Source of the DNA: Blastomussa wellsi
Taxonomy: Eukaryota; Cnidaria; Anthozoa; Scleractinia; Plerogyridae
Direction of reading: 5' to 3'
Assembly: GCA_947652115.1 (NCBI GenBank)
Contig: OX393561.1
Span: 32,584,679-32,648,678 of the forward strand
DNA: 64,000 nt
Numbering within the stretch: the first letter of the stretch is position 1; each line of letters begins with the position of its first letter. The position numbers were made by a program, and so were the translations under genes. The notes beneath the pieces are model-generated. The model saw only the letters and a list, made by a program, of their open reading frames with translations, was not told the DNA's origin and ran no database searches. This document shows positions 37,501-50,839 of this stretch, piece after piece.

Positions 37501-40500
37501 ACACCTGTTTTGCTAGTTGTTAAGTGGTAGCCAGGACTGCCAATGAATTACATTTGGTAATTACGTGCAACCAGATTGGATGTTCAATGAATGTTTGCCT
37601 GTGGGGCAGAAAAAATTATGTGAAATTCACTCGCCAAGTGGGCCAGTTAATTCCGTTTTCACTTACCGGTATTTGTTAGAATTTAAAGGCATCTGACAAT
37701 AATACAATAACACAGAAACAAAAGAGAAATGTCATAAGGATGGTCTGTCCTCATACTCAGATAGGCTGCCTAGACTACCCACTTAGAAAATATGTCTTGT
37801 CCCATAGACCTTTCTCATGCATTTGTTATTCTTTTGTGTTCATGCTAATCTACCCACCAAATCTTATTTCTGAGTTCAAGTTATTTTGTTCTTTGTACGT
37901 GCTGACGAGGCTGGGCGGGCAGATTAGCATGAACCCAAAAGAATGACAAATGTGTGAGAAAGGCCAATTGGAAAACACAACCAATATGGCAGCCAATATG
38001 CTCACATCTAGGACGAATGCTTTTTCTGGCTATTGCCTTAGTTGTTTATTGTTTGGCAAGTTCACAGTCATTGTTCAGTTGACTTGTTTTCAAAAGTATA
38101 TAGCTTTGCTCTTTTTGCAGGAATATTTAAGGAATTCTGGATCAGTAGAAAGGAACATTTTACAAGTACAAGCTATTGGTGAGGCTGTTTCCTAGTTGTA
38201 CTTACAGATGTTCTAGCAATTCAAGTGAAGATAAAACTATCTCAAGACCTTTCTTTTAAAGAAAGGTCTTGAGATAGTTTAACTTTTGGTCTTTTCCTTT
38301 AAAGATACCTTAGGTGTCCTTGCGAGAACTATTGGCCCAGATAATTTTATGCCGCTAGCAGATGAATGTATCCAGCTTGGCATGGTACGACTATCAGTAT
38401 TTTTCATTTTATGATATGACAGTGTGGTTCTCTTTTAGAGCTTATTCCTACCACTGAGTTCAAAAGAGAAAATCAGGCAGGGAGGAGTGGTAGGGGAGTT
38501 AGAAGGTTCAGCTCATTGTCCTTAAGTGTCATTGGCTGAAATTGAAGTGAAACTTTGTTGTTGGAAACCACATTTGTTATCGGTGCACCAACCAAGGTGA
38601 TAAGTTCTAGAAAAAGTAGTCAAACACTTACAAGTTAAAGTTCAATTTATTTTGCACTATTTACATTGTAAGTTCACAGATAGTTAATTAATTACAATAA
38701 GATAAAGCTGATACTACATATAATGTGTGTGGTGGCCAAAGTAGCAACTGCTTTCGAACTGGCCACCACCTTCTTTAGAATAAGCAAAAACTGAGCTTAA
38801 TGGAATGGAATCTAAGACTAGCGTAATATTATCTAAAGATTGATCAAATCAAGGAGACAATGAAGCAGACATGTTTCACTCCGTAGTTCTTACTGTCTTT
38901 ATAATCCTCAGAGACTTCTTGAGGGAGACCGTGATCCCGATCTTAGAAGATGCACGTAAGAATTGCCATTGCTAAAAATAAGGCTAAATAATACGATGAA
39001 ACTCAGGATTTTAAGCATTATGCAACCAATGTTAAGTAGACTAAACCCCCTCTCACTCACAAGAGTTCCATATGGCACAAGATACCATTATATGCTCAAT
39101 ATTTGGTCAAATTGCATTAAATGTTGAGGGCAAGATGGTCTTGGGAAGATCTGTCTTTTAAAGCATAAAATCATACCACCCTCTTGTAGGAAATCTGATT
39201 AATCACCCCTACAACTTTTGCAACTTAATTAAGCTATAGTTCAGGAGTATACCCAAAATATATACGAGGAGTAAGATATTTTTCAACATTCTTTGGTTCT
39301 CATTTTGGATGGTTTTGAATTGAAACAGTGACTTCCTCTAGGTCTATTAGTATGATTTATGACATAGCACATTCAATACCTTTCAAATAGTTACCGATTA
39401 ACAAAAATGTCATATTTCCCACGTGAGCCCCATCATGTTTGGTGTTTCACTTATTTTATTGAAGAAATTGCTTGTTTGTGCTAAGCATATTTTAAATGTT
39501 TTTGCAAACCGGTTAAAGAACTCAGCAAATTTAACCCGTGAGAATATACTTCTGATGTTAAGTTCTTATCCAGGTATGGCTTGTTTGCATCCGTATCTAC
39601 AATTCTAAAGACCAATATGGGAAAATACCTTAAAGACATAGTGAAATATATGATTGATTCACTTCAGTCAACTGAAGGAATTGTGGTAAGTCAAAAAATA
39701 TGTTAAATTTTAATTTACATGATCACGAATGGCATCGTCATTAGGCATGTCTAGGCTGAACAATGACATATAAGAAGTTTTAGATAGGTCAAGATAAAGT
39801 CTAAATTCAAACAATTTTATCAGAGAAGGCTAATACTTCATAATTGTGAACACTTTCTGACTCCTTAATTGACAAGGTTATTGCGACCTTCCGACCCCTC
39901 CCACCTTTTGAGTAGTTCATCACATGTTACTCCACCCCCACCCCCTGCAGTACAAGAGTAACTTATAAGGTACAAAAGGTCAGAGGAGCCTAATGCTTCA
40001 TGCTCGTGAACTCTTTCAACTCCTCAAGTGACAGTATAAAGGTCATTGCTCCCCCTCCCCCAACCTAGTTAGTAGTTCATCACATGTCACTCCACCCCCA
40101 CCCCCTGCATTACCAAAGCAAGCAACAGACTAGTATGAACATTCTGTTCTCAGACTCACTATGCAAATGAAGATGATCCTTGTTTCCTGCTGGAAGATGA
40201 AGACTTACAAGATGACGAAGATGATGATGATGATTATCAAGTAACTGGGTAATTTTCTGTTCCTTTTTAGTGCAAAGTGCACTTTTGTGAAGATTTAGTG
40301 GGCTGGTGTCTGCTAAATGGGAAACCGCTAATCCACTAAATCTACAAAGTGCTATTGTGTAAACTTTAATATTTGATTAATTAATATCAATTAATTAATT
40401 ATCATTGTCAAAGGGGTAGAGCGTGTAGCACCTGACCGTGTGCACTTGACAAAACACAGACTAAATCTGCAAAATATCAAAAAACCCTCTGTTTTCCTTG

Positions 40501-43500
40501 TTGCGCTAGAGTGCTCAAGAGCAAATTGACTCTTCTTTTGGTGAGAAAAACAAGTACACTGACGCGTAGCCTCACAAAACTCTGGCTTTCAGGGTGCTTT
40601 TGGGCATGTATAGCATTTTCATGTCCCAAAGTTTACTGATTTGCAACCCAGTTTTTTTCTGTTTGATTACAGTTATAGCGTAGAAAATGCTTACTTAGAA
40701 GAGAAAGAAGACACGTGTAATGCTCTCGGGGAGATCTCAGAAAACGCAGGGTAAGTTGAAGTGCTAGTAGTATATGTGTGAATCCATTAGCCCTTTTGTC
40801 CATGTGTAATGTGTTGAATAAGTGGTCATGAAAGTGGGAGAACTTGACCACGAAATGTTCAGTTGGCGATGCACATTTCACTTTCTTAAACAAGCGATGC
40901 CATTTTAGCGACACTTAGAATATTTTTGGCTATCATCAAATTTTTTTCTCACAGAAAAGAAAGAAAAATTGTACGTCAACAGGTCAATGACCAGAATCGA
41001 ACCGGAACCTATGACATGCATACATTCCTATCTCACAACTACACTACCAGGCTGATCTGCCAAATTCCCGCAAAATTTAATTATAAAAAATTACTTTCTT
41101 AATCTACATGTATTTTATTTTACTATTGCCCCAGCCAACACTGAAATAAAAGTTAACCACAAACAAACCAATTAGAAAGTGAGCAATTAAGCAATTTGAG
41201 AGTGTTTATTAGTCTATCACCAAATTATAACCAGTTTCTACCTAGTCAAGACCTAAACTAGAGCAGATATAGCATCGTCCATTCCGAAAAGCTTGGTTAC
41301 CAATTATGGCATCGACCGTTAAAAATGGCATCGCTTTTTTAAAAAAGGGAAGCATGCGTTGGCTTGAGGTTTCCGTCAATCAAAACTTATTAACGACCTT
41401 ATTTGGAAGGTGTTTGTTTTATCAAGGTCATTATAAAATTTTGACTGGCAGAAGCCCATTGTCAACTTGAAGTTTTGATTCAATGGGTCACGTATCACTG
41501 AATTTTAATGAATTTACCTATTTTACGTATTTCTTAGGTTAATTGTACAAATATATTTTCTTCGGAGATATTAGCATATTTTGCTATCTGGAAATTCGAA
41601 GTAAAATAAAGTATTTGATTGACGGTAAACTCCTGCCAACGTAACATGCACTAGGGTTCCATTTGGTGGAGCCAGAAGCCAGAATGAGAAATGAAATGTG
41701 GTTTTTGATCTGTTACGTAATTTTTTTTAGGTCTTAATAAATACATGCATTTTTTGGGTCACATCTCCTATCTCATTAGCTTATTGATGCAAAATCATGC
41801 ATTAGAAGAGTCTGTGTGATTGAATAAATCCGTATTGAGAATCTTTTGGGTATGAAATTTTGATGCCGGGTATTTTTTGGGTCTAAAATTACAGGCTCGT
41901 GTATTTTTTGGGTTTGCAATATGAAGTTCCGTCGGACGCCCCCCCCCCCCCCCCAATCATGTATAATACGAGTTCCACCCCTGGGATAGAGGCATTGAGC
42001 CAAACATTACCAACAGTCCATAAAACCAAGGTTGTAACTTACAAATTTTCTTCCTGTCACAGGACAGAGTTTCTACCGTACTTAGATGAGTCATTCAAAG
42101 AGGTTTTAAAACTCATCCAGGTAGGAAAAGTGTAGTGACTTAGTGTGCCAATTAGCAATTTTGCTACGGGGCCGAGTTTTTTAATGGAGCTACGTGACGA
42201 AATTTTGGGTCATTTCTTTGACAACCAAAATTACCCTCAAATGTAGGAAACCTAAAAATAATAGTTTACAAAAGAAGAAAAACACCAAAGGAGTGATAAT
42301 ACTAAACCAAAAAGAAACAATGATGGCTTTGGATGCAATACATTGAAACGGATTGGAAATGACGATTTTGAAAAGTTTAGGCTAAATTTTCCGTAGTGCC
42401 ATGAACTTTGACGTAGTTCCTTTAAGCGAATAGGCTAACTATATCTCCAAATCCTACAATTTTATGCTTTTGAAAGACACCAGTCATGAAGAAGTAAAGA
42501 AAACACTGGTACGTAAAACCTTTACCTTTAGTTAACAAATCCATGCGACTTGTCAGTTTCCTCACACAGGAGTGCGGAAGGGAGCTGTGATGGCGTTGGG
42601 TCAGTTTTGCAGTGGATTCCATTCTCTTCTTCAACAAGCCGGTGCAGAGGATAAAACAGCGTGTATGTAGCGAAAGAAAATTATTACTGCATAATAGTTT
42701 GCATACATATTATTTAGCTTTTGATTTTAACTTAATTATTTCAGACTTCCCTAATAGTATAGTAATAGCATTTTTCTCCTCTTTTCCTTTATGTGTGTAT
42801 TTGTGCTATCTGACTGACCATTAATTTATGTTCATTTAATGTTGTTGTCTTCTGGCTGCCTGGCTCCGCTAGCCCTTATGGTTATTCCAGCCAGCCAGTA
42901 CTCTAGTTTTATTTTCAAATTTTTTTTTATTTTCAATATTGTTGTTTTATATGATAACCAAATCAATGCGAGTACTATGATTGGTCAATCAGCTGTGGTT
43001 TATTGTGCCACTAAATTCATGGAAAAATGGCACATTTTCTGAATTATTATATAAACGCACAAGATATGGTTTATATAACAATTATTCCATGAGCCCGCGT
43101 TGGATATGAAGTGATAAAATAACCAACGAGCGCGTAGCGCGAGTTGGTTATAATCACTTCATATCCAGCAAGGGCGTTATAATCACTTCATATCCAACAA
43201 GGACTCCCGACTTTCCATATGACGTAAAACTCCGACTATTGGTTCATAGTCGGAGTTTTTTAGCCAATCAAAAAGCTAGAAATGCAATAGTCGGAGCTGA
43301 GAATATACTAAAGGCTGATAAACCACTTGTGATGTTGGTAGAACACTCAAAGAATTTGTAAATCACTTGCCTGCGGTTTATCAGCCTATAAACCATAGTA
43401 ACTTGTGGTCTATTGCTTAAGTTGATTATAGATCTATGTTAGTTGACCGATGACCAATGCGGTCATGGCCTAACATGTTTTGCTCTTCTTTAGTGCAACG

Positions 43501-46500
43501 AATGCTTAGCACAGCCATACCGACTTTCATCACCGTAATAACAAAGGACAGGGACAGGTCTGTCGTCATGGCAACCCTACAGTCACTTAATGAAGTATTA
43601 AAAGCTGTCAAGTCTCTCATTGTTGATGAACATGGACACCCGGACGCAATTGCTAATGCTGCTAGGACAGTGTTAGTGCAGAAGGTTGGATGATAAAGAT
43701 CAACTTTGTTTTTCAGGTCTTTGTTGTTCACTAATCCAGGATTAAAAGTTGATCAACCTCCCAATCTCTCATGTATTAAAGGAGCTACGTCACAATATTT
43801 TGAGTCATTTCTTCTACAACCTAAATTAAAATGTAGGTAACCTAAAAATGATAGTTTGCTTTAAGGAAGAAAAACACCAAACAAGTGATACTAAACCAAA
43901 AAGGAACACAGATGGCAGAGGATGGAGAAGATTGAAACGGATTGGAAATGGTTAACGAGTGTGAATGCATGCGCGCACGAACGGGTGTTTGTTGTTTTAT
44001 GGAATTAGAGATTAGGCGACGTCGACACTGGGGAACGGAATATATAAACAAAAAACCTCACTAAAAGTTAAAAGCCTGAAATCAGAATTTGTGGTAATCC
44101 TGGATTGACTTCCGAAGTCAGATCAGTTGATCAGACTTCCTCTGAGTTACACCAGACTCGTCGGAACTATAGGCCTTTTTTTAGCTAGATAAAATGTAGC
44201 CCACAACTCGGGCACTACTGTGAGTAATTTATGTTTATATGTGAATATATATGGGAAGAAATGATATTTTATGGTAGCTGGCATGAATGTGCTGTTCTTC
44301 TCGATGGTGAAAGCCTAAGGTGTTTTATGAAGACAACTTGAGATCATCAATGTCAGTAAAAGTAGCATTCCTTTTATCCAGTTCATTTTCGGATCAAGTT
44401 AATTCAGAGTGTTTTTATCTAATTCGTCTCGAATGAAAATCTAAAAAAAGATTGATCAGCAACGACAATTGTGTGCCGAGCTGACTGGCCTTTAGACTTT
44501 CTCAAAGTCATTCGCTTCTCATTTCTGGTTTGTGATGCAATCTGACGGGCTTGCGCAAATGGACCAAAGCTTAAAGCAGCTTCAGATATATGCCAATTTG
44601 GATTGTCCACCTTCAGAGGTGGATCGCTCAGATTGAAATACGAGATTGGTTTTTCCATAAGTTGAAATCTAAAGTATGCACGCTGAATCTACGAAATACC
44701 CAAAGCATGTCTTCATTTTGATTTTCTTTCTAGACTGCTTGTCAACAAGGTGATGATGATGACGTAGATGATTCAGACCAACAGGCCGAGTTTGACGCCA
44801 TGTTAGTTGAGAACGCAGGCGATATTCTTCCTTCATTAGCTACTGCTGTAGGCGGACAAATCTTTACACCCTACTTTGCTGAATTTTTGCCTCTGTTACT
44901 GAAGAAAACTGTAAGTAGATCATTTGGCATTTCTTTTACAACTATTCAGTGTAGCTATTGTGGTATAATGATTTCCATATATAAATGATTAAAATCGATT
45001 TTACAGTTGCCTTATGTGGGCTATACAGGGACTTGCCACTGGATAGGTATGGTTTTTGACCCCAAAGTCCTGAACAGGGTATATGATTTCAAGTGAGTCT
45101 GTCCTAAACAGGATCTGCAGTCGTTCTCGACAGGGTATTGCTTCAAGACTTGCCGAGTAGCAATCCGAAATCAGAAACGTTGATCAGTATTTATTTAGCT
45201 GTTGATCAGTCAACATGAGATCATTTTCAGGACTGGATAATTGTGCAATAGTATAACTGAAGAACCTTTTGTCCTAAACATGGTAGGTGTTTGACGTTAT
45301 TATAACCTAAACAGCGTCAAGGGTTCAAACCCCCAGCTGCACCCCTATGTGTCAAGTATCCCTCCCCCCAGGGATGAAAGCGCATGGTAGAAACAGGCCG
45401 AGGTTCGGGGAAAATAGGACCTCACCCAGGCTATGTTTTTGGTGCTTGTTTTTTCGCTCCCCGTTCATTGAACTGAGGGAAGAGAGAAAAGAAGGCCTGC
45501 TTGTAGCGCTTATGGTCAGTCACTTACCAATATAGCTATCATTGGGGACCTTCAGATTGGAGTAAGAGTGCAATCCAATTGAGTACGAGTATGACTTTTC
45601 CAACCTGGTGCTTATGCTTTCAGTTACCACAACAATCCCGTGCCAATAGTCTCCTTTTCAACAATAGCCACACTTTTCAATGGCACGAGCGCCACTTGTT
45701 TCTCTCATAGCTTCCTGCACAAGCACTCTTTGGGCTTGTCATGCATTCGTGCATCACATGCCCAAAGAACGTCAGTGTCGAATGGTGTCTGCAATAAAAA
45801 ATTTCTGCATCATTGGTTTTCTTCACAGAGAAAATCCTGTCCAGTTTCTGATAAATCATTTGCTATTGGAACTATCTCAGAAGTAAGTATTTTCCCACAG
45901 ATGGGGGACACAGTATATTGTATTGTTTTTGGTTCCTGGTCTCTTTTATGCGGCAGTGTCCATTACTGTTTTTAGTGTTTACCAAACATCGTCCACTTCC
46001 TAAATTGCAATAAGGAGGTGTAGTACAATGTGGAAATTGTGTATGTTTCGAATAGGTCCATGTACTGTACGTCTTCTTTCAGATCCACAAATGGCAATAA
46101 TACATTCAAAGAGGAAAACACTGGAACCAAGAGTGTTGCCGTAGCAACATCAAAATAGGCAGCATTTGGTCTTTCTTAGGGTGCCATAATGTTGCTAAGT
46201 TTCAACTGTATTGCCTTATTATTTGCAGAGATAATATTCATTTTGTGTTTTGACCCCACACTGGAACCACTTATGATGGCATCAGTTATTAAATTTGCAA
46301 AATAAAAAACGTGAATATCTCTGGGACGAAATTAGATATCACAAAAAGGAAAACACCATTCTTCCTCATTTTGAAAGGGCTTTCGAATAAGCTCAAGTCG
46401 ACTTTTTCTTCATAGACACTTTTATAAGCAAGGCAATAGATAATAAGCGATATTTAAACAGGCTAGTGCAATTCAGGTAACAGTTAAAGACATGAAAGAG

Positions 46501-49500
46501 TAGTTAAAATTCACCCATACATGTTTCCTTGTTGTAGGTACTGCTCGCCATGGGCTACGCCATAGTTCCTTTTGTGCAGCATCTGTTCCCAGTGTTTATG
46601 ACGTCACTCAAGGACGAGGATGATGAAGTGAGAAGCAACACAATCTATGGCCTAGGGGTTCTTGCATTTTATGGTGGAGATCTCATCACACCGTATCCTT
46701 ACAAACAGTGTACCTCGTTTTCATTGAATAGTTGATGCTGCATGTAGTACGAAGCAGCGATATGTGCGAGATGTAGTGCCCTATTTTTATGGGTCCTTTG
46801 TTTTATGAGTGTGCGAGTCATTTGTCAAACAGTCAAAGTTTTTTGCACAAAGTAGGTTATTATCTACTGGACTACGGTTTGTCTCTGACAAAGAGAGCGC
46901 AATATACAAACATTTGCGTACTTGTGCTCACTTGTGAGCATAGACGTACGGGACCGGGGGTGGCACTCAGGCAACTTGGGAGAACTTTTTGGGCAAATGG
47001 TTCACCGCCCCTCCCCCCTCCGGCAAAAGATTGCCCAAACGTATCTAATTTCCATGCGTATTTTTTCCACACGCTATTTCTAGTAACAATGAATACTTGA
47101 CTCACTTAGTACGTGATAACACCTCGGTTTTAGACAGCGAAAATTATTGGGCGAGGCTTCAGCAAATAATTGATCTTGTCGCCACTCACAAATCACGATA
47201 TTTTGTGAAAACCGAGTTCAATAATTGTTTTATCATTCGATAACTTAATTTGTTTTAGTTTTGCACAATTACCTTCGGGTATTTCCGACCGCCTTCTTTC
47301 TTGATAAAGTCATGAGCTGATGAAATATAAATACAGAAAACCATAACTTCACATTCGATAACATACGAGCTAGTCTTCACATTCTTTCAGACAATGCCGA
47401 ACGGGAATATTCCCTTTTTTTTCGAGTTTAATAGGCAGCTTCCGTCATATCTCTGGAAAACAACCTGCCATTTTTCTCGGAATTGGACACAACTACGCAT
47501 GAGCAGACTATTATTTGTAGCAAAATCACTGTTGGGCACTAATGCACTTGAGCAGACCATTATTCGTAGGCAGTTATTTGTAGGTCACGTGGTAGGGTCT
47601 GGGCATAACCTTTGTTTCCCAATTCTTCTGTGTATTACAGTTGTCCCAAGAGAATCTGAAGACAATGCTTATGCAAAATTTTGGGGGGCAAACAAGGTGT
47701 ATTATGCGAAAATGGTCAATAGGAATTTTTCTTTTAAATGAAGAGGCTTATTATATCAGATGCCTTCAACCAACCCTAACCCAGCAAGGAACTTTTCCTT
47801 TTCTCTTGAGTATACTCTTCGTTTAGTTTTCTAATTGTTACAGACTTGCTATTTAAGACCAACTTTATGCGTATATTTTTAGTGTGACGATGGCATAGCT
47901 TCTACCGACACATAACTATTCTACGTATAGTTCGATGACTTGCTTGGCCATTTTCATAGTGTTGTGTTATTGGACAAGACTTTTGATGTTGCAGCTTGAG
48001 TGTATGTAGTGGCAGCTTCTGAGTGCATTCGCAGGTGACTGGCATGTGATTACCCTGGAGCAGTGCAATCCACCGAGGTCTTAGAAGTAGTCCCCAAATA
48101 AAACATACTGGAATCTTTCTGCATATCTTCAGTATACATTGCAGTGTTTTCTTGACAGCTTTCAGTCATTATCAAACTATTCTAGAAGCTCTGTTTGTGA
48201 TCTTGTCCCAGAACCAACCTCCTCGAGTTGTCGACAACATCTGTGGTGCTGTTAGTAGGATGGTCATGGCAAATAGGAATTTACTTCCTCTAGAAAAGGT
48301 TGGGCTTCCCCTTCCTTTTTTGCTTTTCTTGTCATTAACTGTTTAACCCTTTACCCTCCAAGGAAAATGCTCATTTTTCGTAAATTAAAAAATATAAACT
48401 GAATATTCATGTATGATACACCATTTGAAAAGTGTTGATACATAAATTCCATAAAACTCTTAAACAAAAAAGAAGAAAGTTACAGTTTTAAAAGAAATTA
48501 GTTTAATCGTCAATAGCGGGTATACCCCTAAGCTGTATCAGCTCTCAGTGAAGTCGTTAATTTCAGTTATGTCGCATGTCACAGATGTGTCAGGCCAAAA
48601 TGTTTCAAATGTTCTATGGGTGGTCAATCAAGTCTCAAATATGGGGGAGGTGCAATTTTATGCCTTTAACATGCAGATCTATCCAAGACAATTTTGGGCC
48701 AAAAATTCAAATTAGTTGGACAAATATTGACCAAGTTATGACCTTATGTGCCAACTGGCACTCTTGTGGGTTGAAGGGTTAACAATAGTAATGAGTATAG
48801 TTTTTGTTGGTAGGTACGACGGCGTTCCTTTGTTATACGAACGACCCCAGGTTCATACTAGGGTTGTTAAATGGACACTCGTTAAATAGGGTTTTTATTC
48901 ATTCAATACATGGGACATTCATTTATTGCTGTGCTATTCACAGAATGAAACTGCCACCAACCTCCGAGTCTGAATCAATTACCTTGTGATCTTTCCTTGC
49001 TGCAGGTTTTTCCAGGATTGTTGCAGTGTCTCCCGTTAAAGGAAGACTTTGAAGAAAATCATCCTGTTTACTCGTGCATTATAGAGCTGTTCAGTGATCA
49101 GCATCCACTCATTAGACAATATCTGCCACAGATTTTGGCAGTGTTTTCACAAGTTCTACCCTCTGGCACTTTACAGGATGGTGAGTGAGATTGCGAAAAC
49201 TCTGGTTGATAACTTAAGATAATAAAACATTAAAAATTCATAACAATTTCCCTGTTCTCAGAACAAAGTTTATCCAATTTGACTGTAAACTTTCTTCACT
49301 ATAACTACCATTATTAAATTTTGTGAAAAAGAACTGATCATCAACTTCTGACATTGTCAAAAACATAGAAAAGTTCGGAAAAACAACACAGACTAATTGC
49401 ATTACACAGTCTTCGACAAAAGCTAAAGATAGTATTTTCATTAAAATCTGAAAGCTAAATCTAAAAGGCGGAGGAAAAAAATAGTGTTAACATTAGCATT

Positions 49501-49583
49501 AAAAGATAAAGAAATAGAGGACATTTTTCGTGTTTACATAGCCTCATCTCAAGATGAGGGGGTTTGAGAGAATTCGAGACAGT

Positions 49584-49637
<54 letters not shown>

Positions 49638-50804
49638 TTGCTAATAGACCATTTCCGATATATTAAAATTCTAGCATGGCACCGAGGCTTGGGGGAATAA
49701 AACAAAAGAAATTATTTATTCATCCCTAAGCCTCGATGTAAAATCTTTTGTTTTATTCCCCCAAGCCTCGGTGACGTTAGAATATTAATATATCGGAATT
49801 GGTCTATTTGTATATTGCTGGTATTTTCAAGTTCTGCCCTCGTGACTTGGAAACATAGCGAAAAGCCATTTACGGTCCTTCAGCAATTTTCCTGATATCT
49901 TCTTTATAATGCTCTAGGTAGATTTCGTGTGTGAGCGAAAATAAAAACATTTCAGCCGTTTTGACTATTGTCAAAACCAGTTGATGACTAAGGCCCCGTT
50001 TACCCGGGTCCGGACAAAAACTTCCACGATTCCACCTTGCGTTTACACGGGACCGGCGGAACTGGACGCATTTTTGAACGGCCAAGTGTGCAAGATCCGG
50101 TGTTTGTCATTGACGTTGCTAAGCAACATGACGTGTTTGCTCGCGCGATTACTTTTGGTGAACTCGCGAGCGCTCACACTGATTTTTGATTGGATTAAAT
50201 AAGTCGGAAATTCTTCGAGTGCTTGAACGAAGACTTCCCGAAACTGGAACTTATTCCCCCAATTGTATACGTACTGTTACTTAGCTCTTATTAACCAAGC
50301 AGGAGGTCTGTATGGGAGAATCTTGACCGAGGTCGTGAGTACAGACCGAACGCACCGAGGTCAAGATTCTCCCATACAGATCGACTAAGCTCGGTTAATA
50401 AGATGTTATTATATGGCTAAACGGAAACTTCAATTTGCTTAACGACACTGCTTCGTTCTCGCTGACGTTTTGTTTGCGAATGGCGATGAGCTGAACTTAA
50501 ATTTACAAACGTTTGGTCGTATCTTTACTTTTTATTTAATTTTCCATTTAGTACTTTTAGGCAAGAAGGGGATAATGTGTTCCAGTTTTGTTTGCAACTT
50601 TCTGACCCCAAAATGCAACTGGTCTAGATTTTCCCATCTAGACCACGTTTAATATCGATTTTAGCCAATCACATCCGTGAATTCGCTAGTTTCCAGTCTA
50701 CGTGAGACATGGCCATATAATAATTAACAATTGTTCCACGAGCGCGCGTTGGATATGAGATGGTAGATAGCCAACGAGGCGTGTAGCGCCGAGTTGGCTA
50801 TAAC

Positions 50805-50839
<35 letters not shown>

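Noticed and set aside
45640..45975. 111-residue plus-strand ORF
   Set aside because: Crosses IPO4 exon 31 and its flanking introns in a frame that includes the exon; exon borders at 45829 and 45882 have good splice signals.
48161..48165. Upstream AG (CTTGACAG at about 48158) as the exon 33 acceptor of IPO4
   Set aside because: It would add seven bases and break the frame from exon 32; the next AG (TTTCAG) keeps the frame and gives the expected protein.
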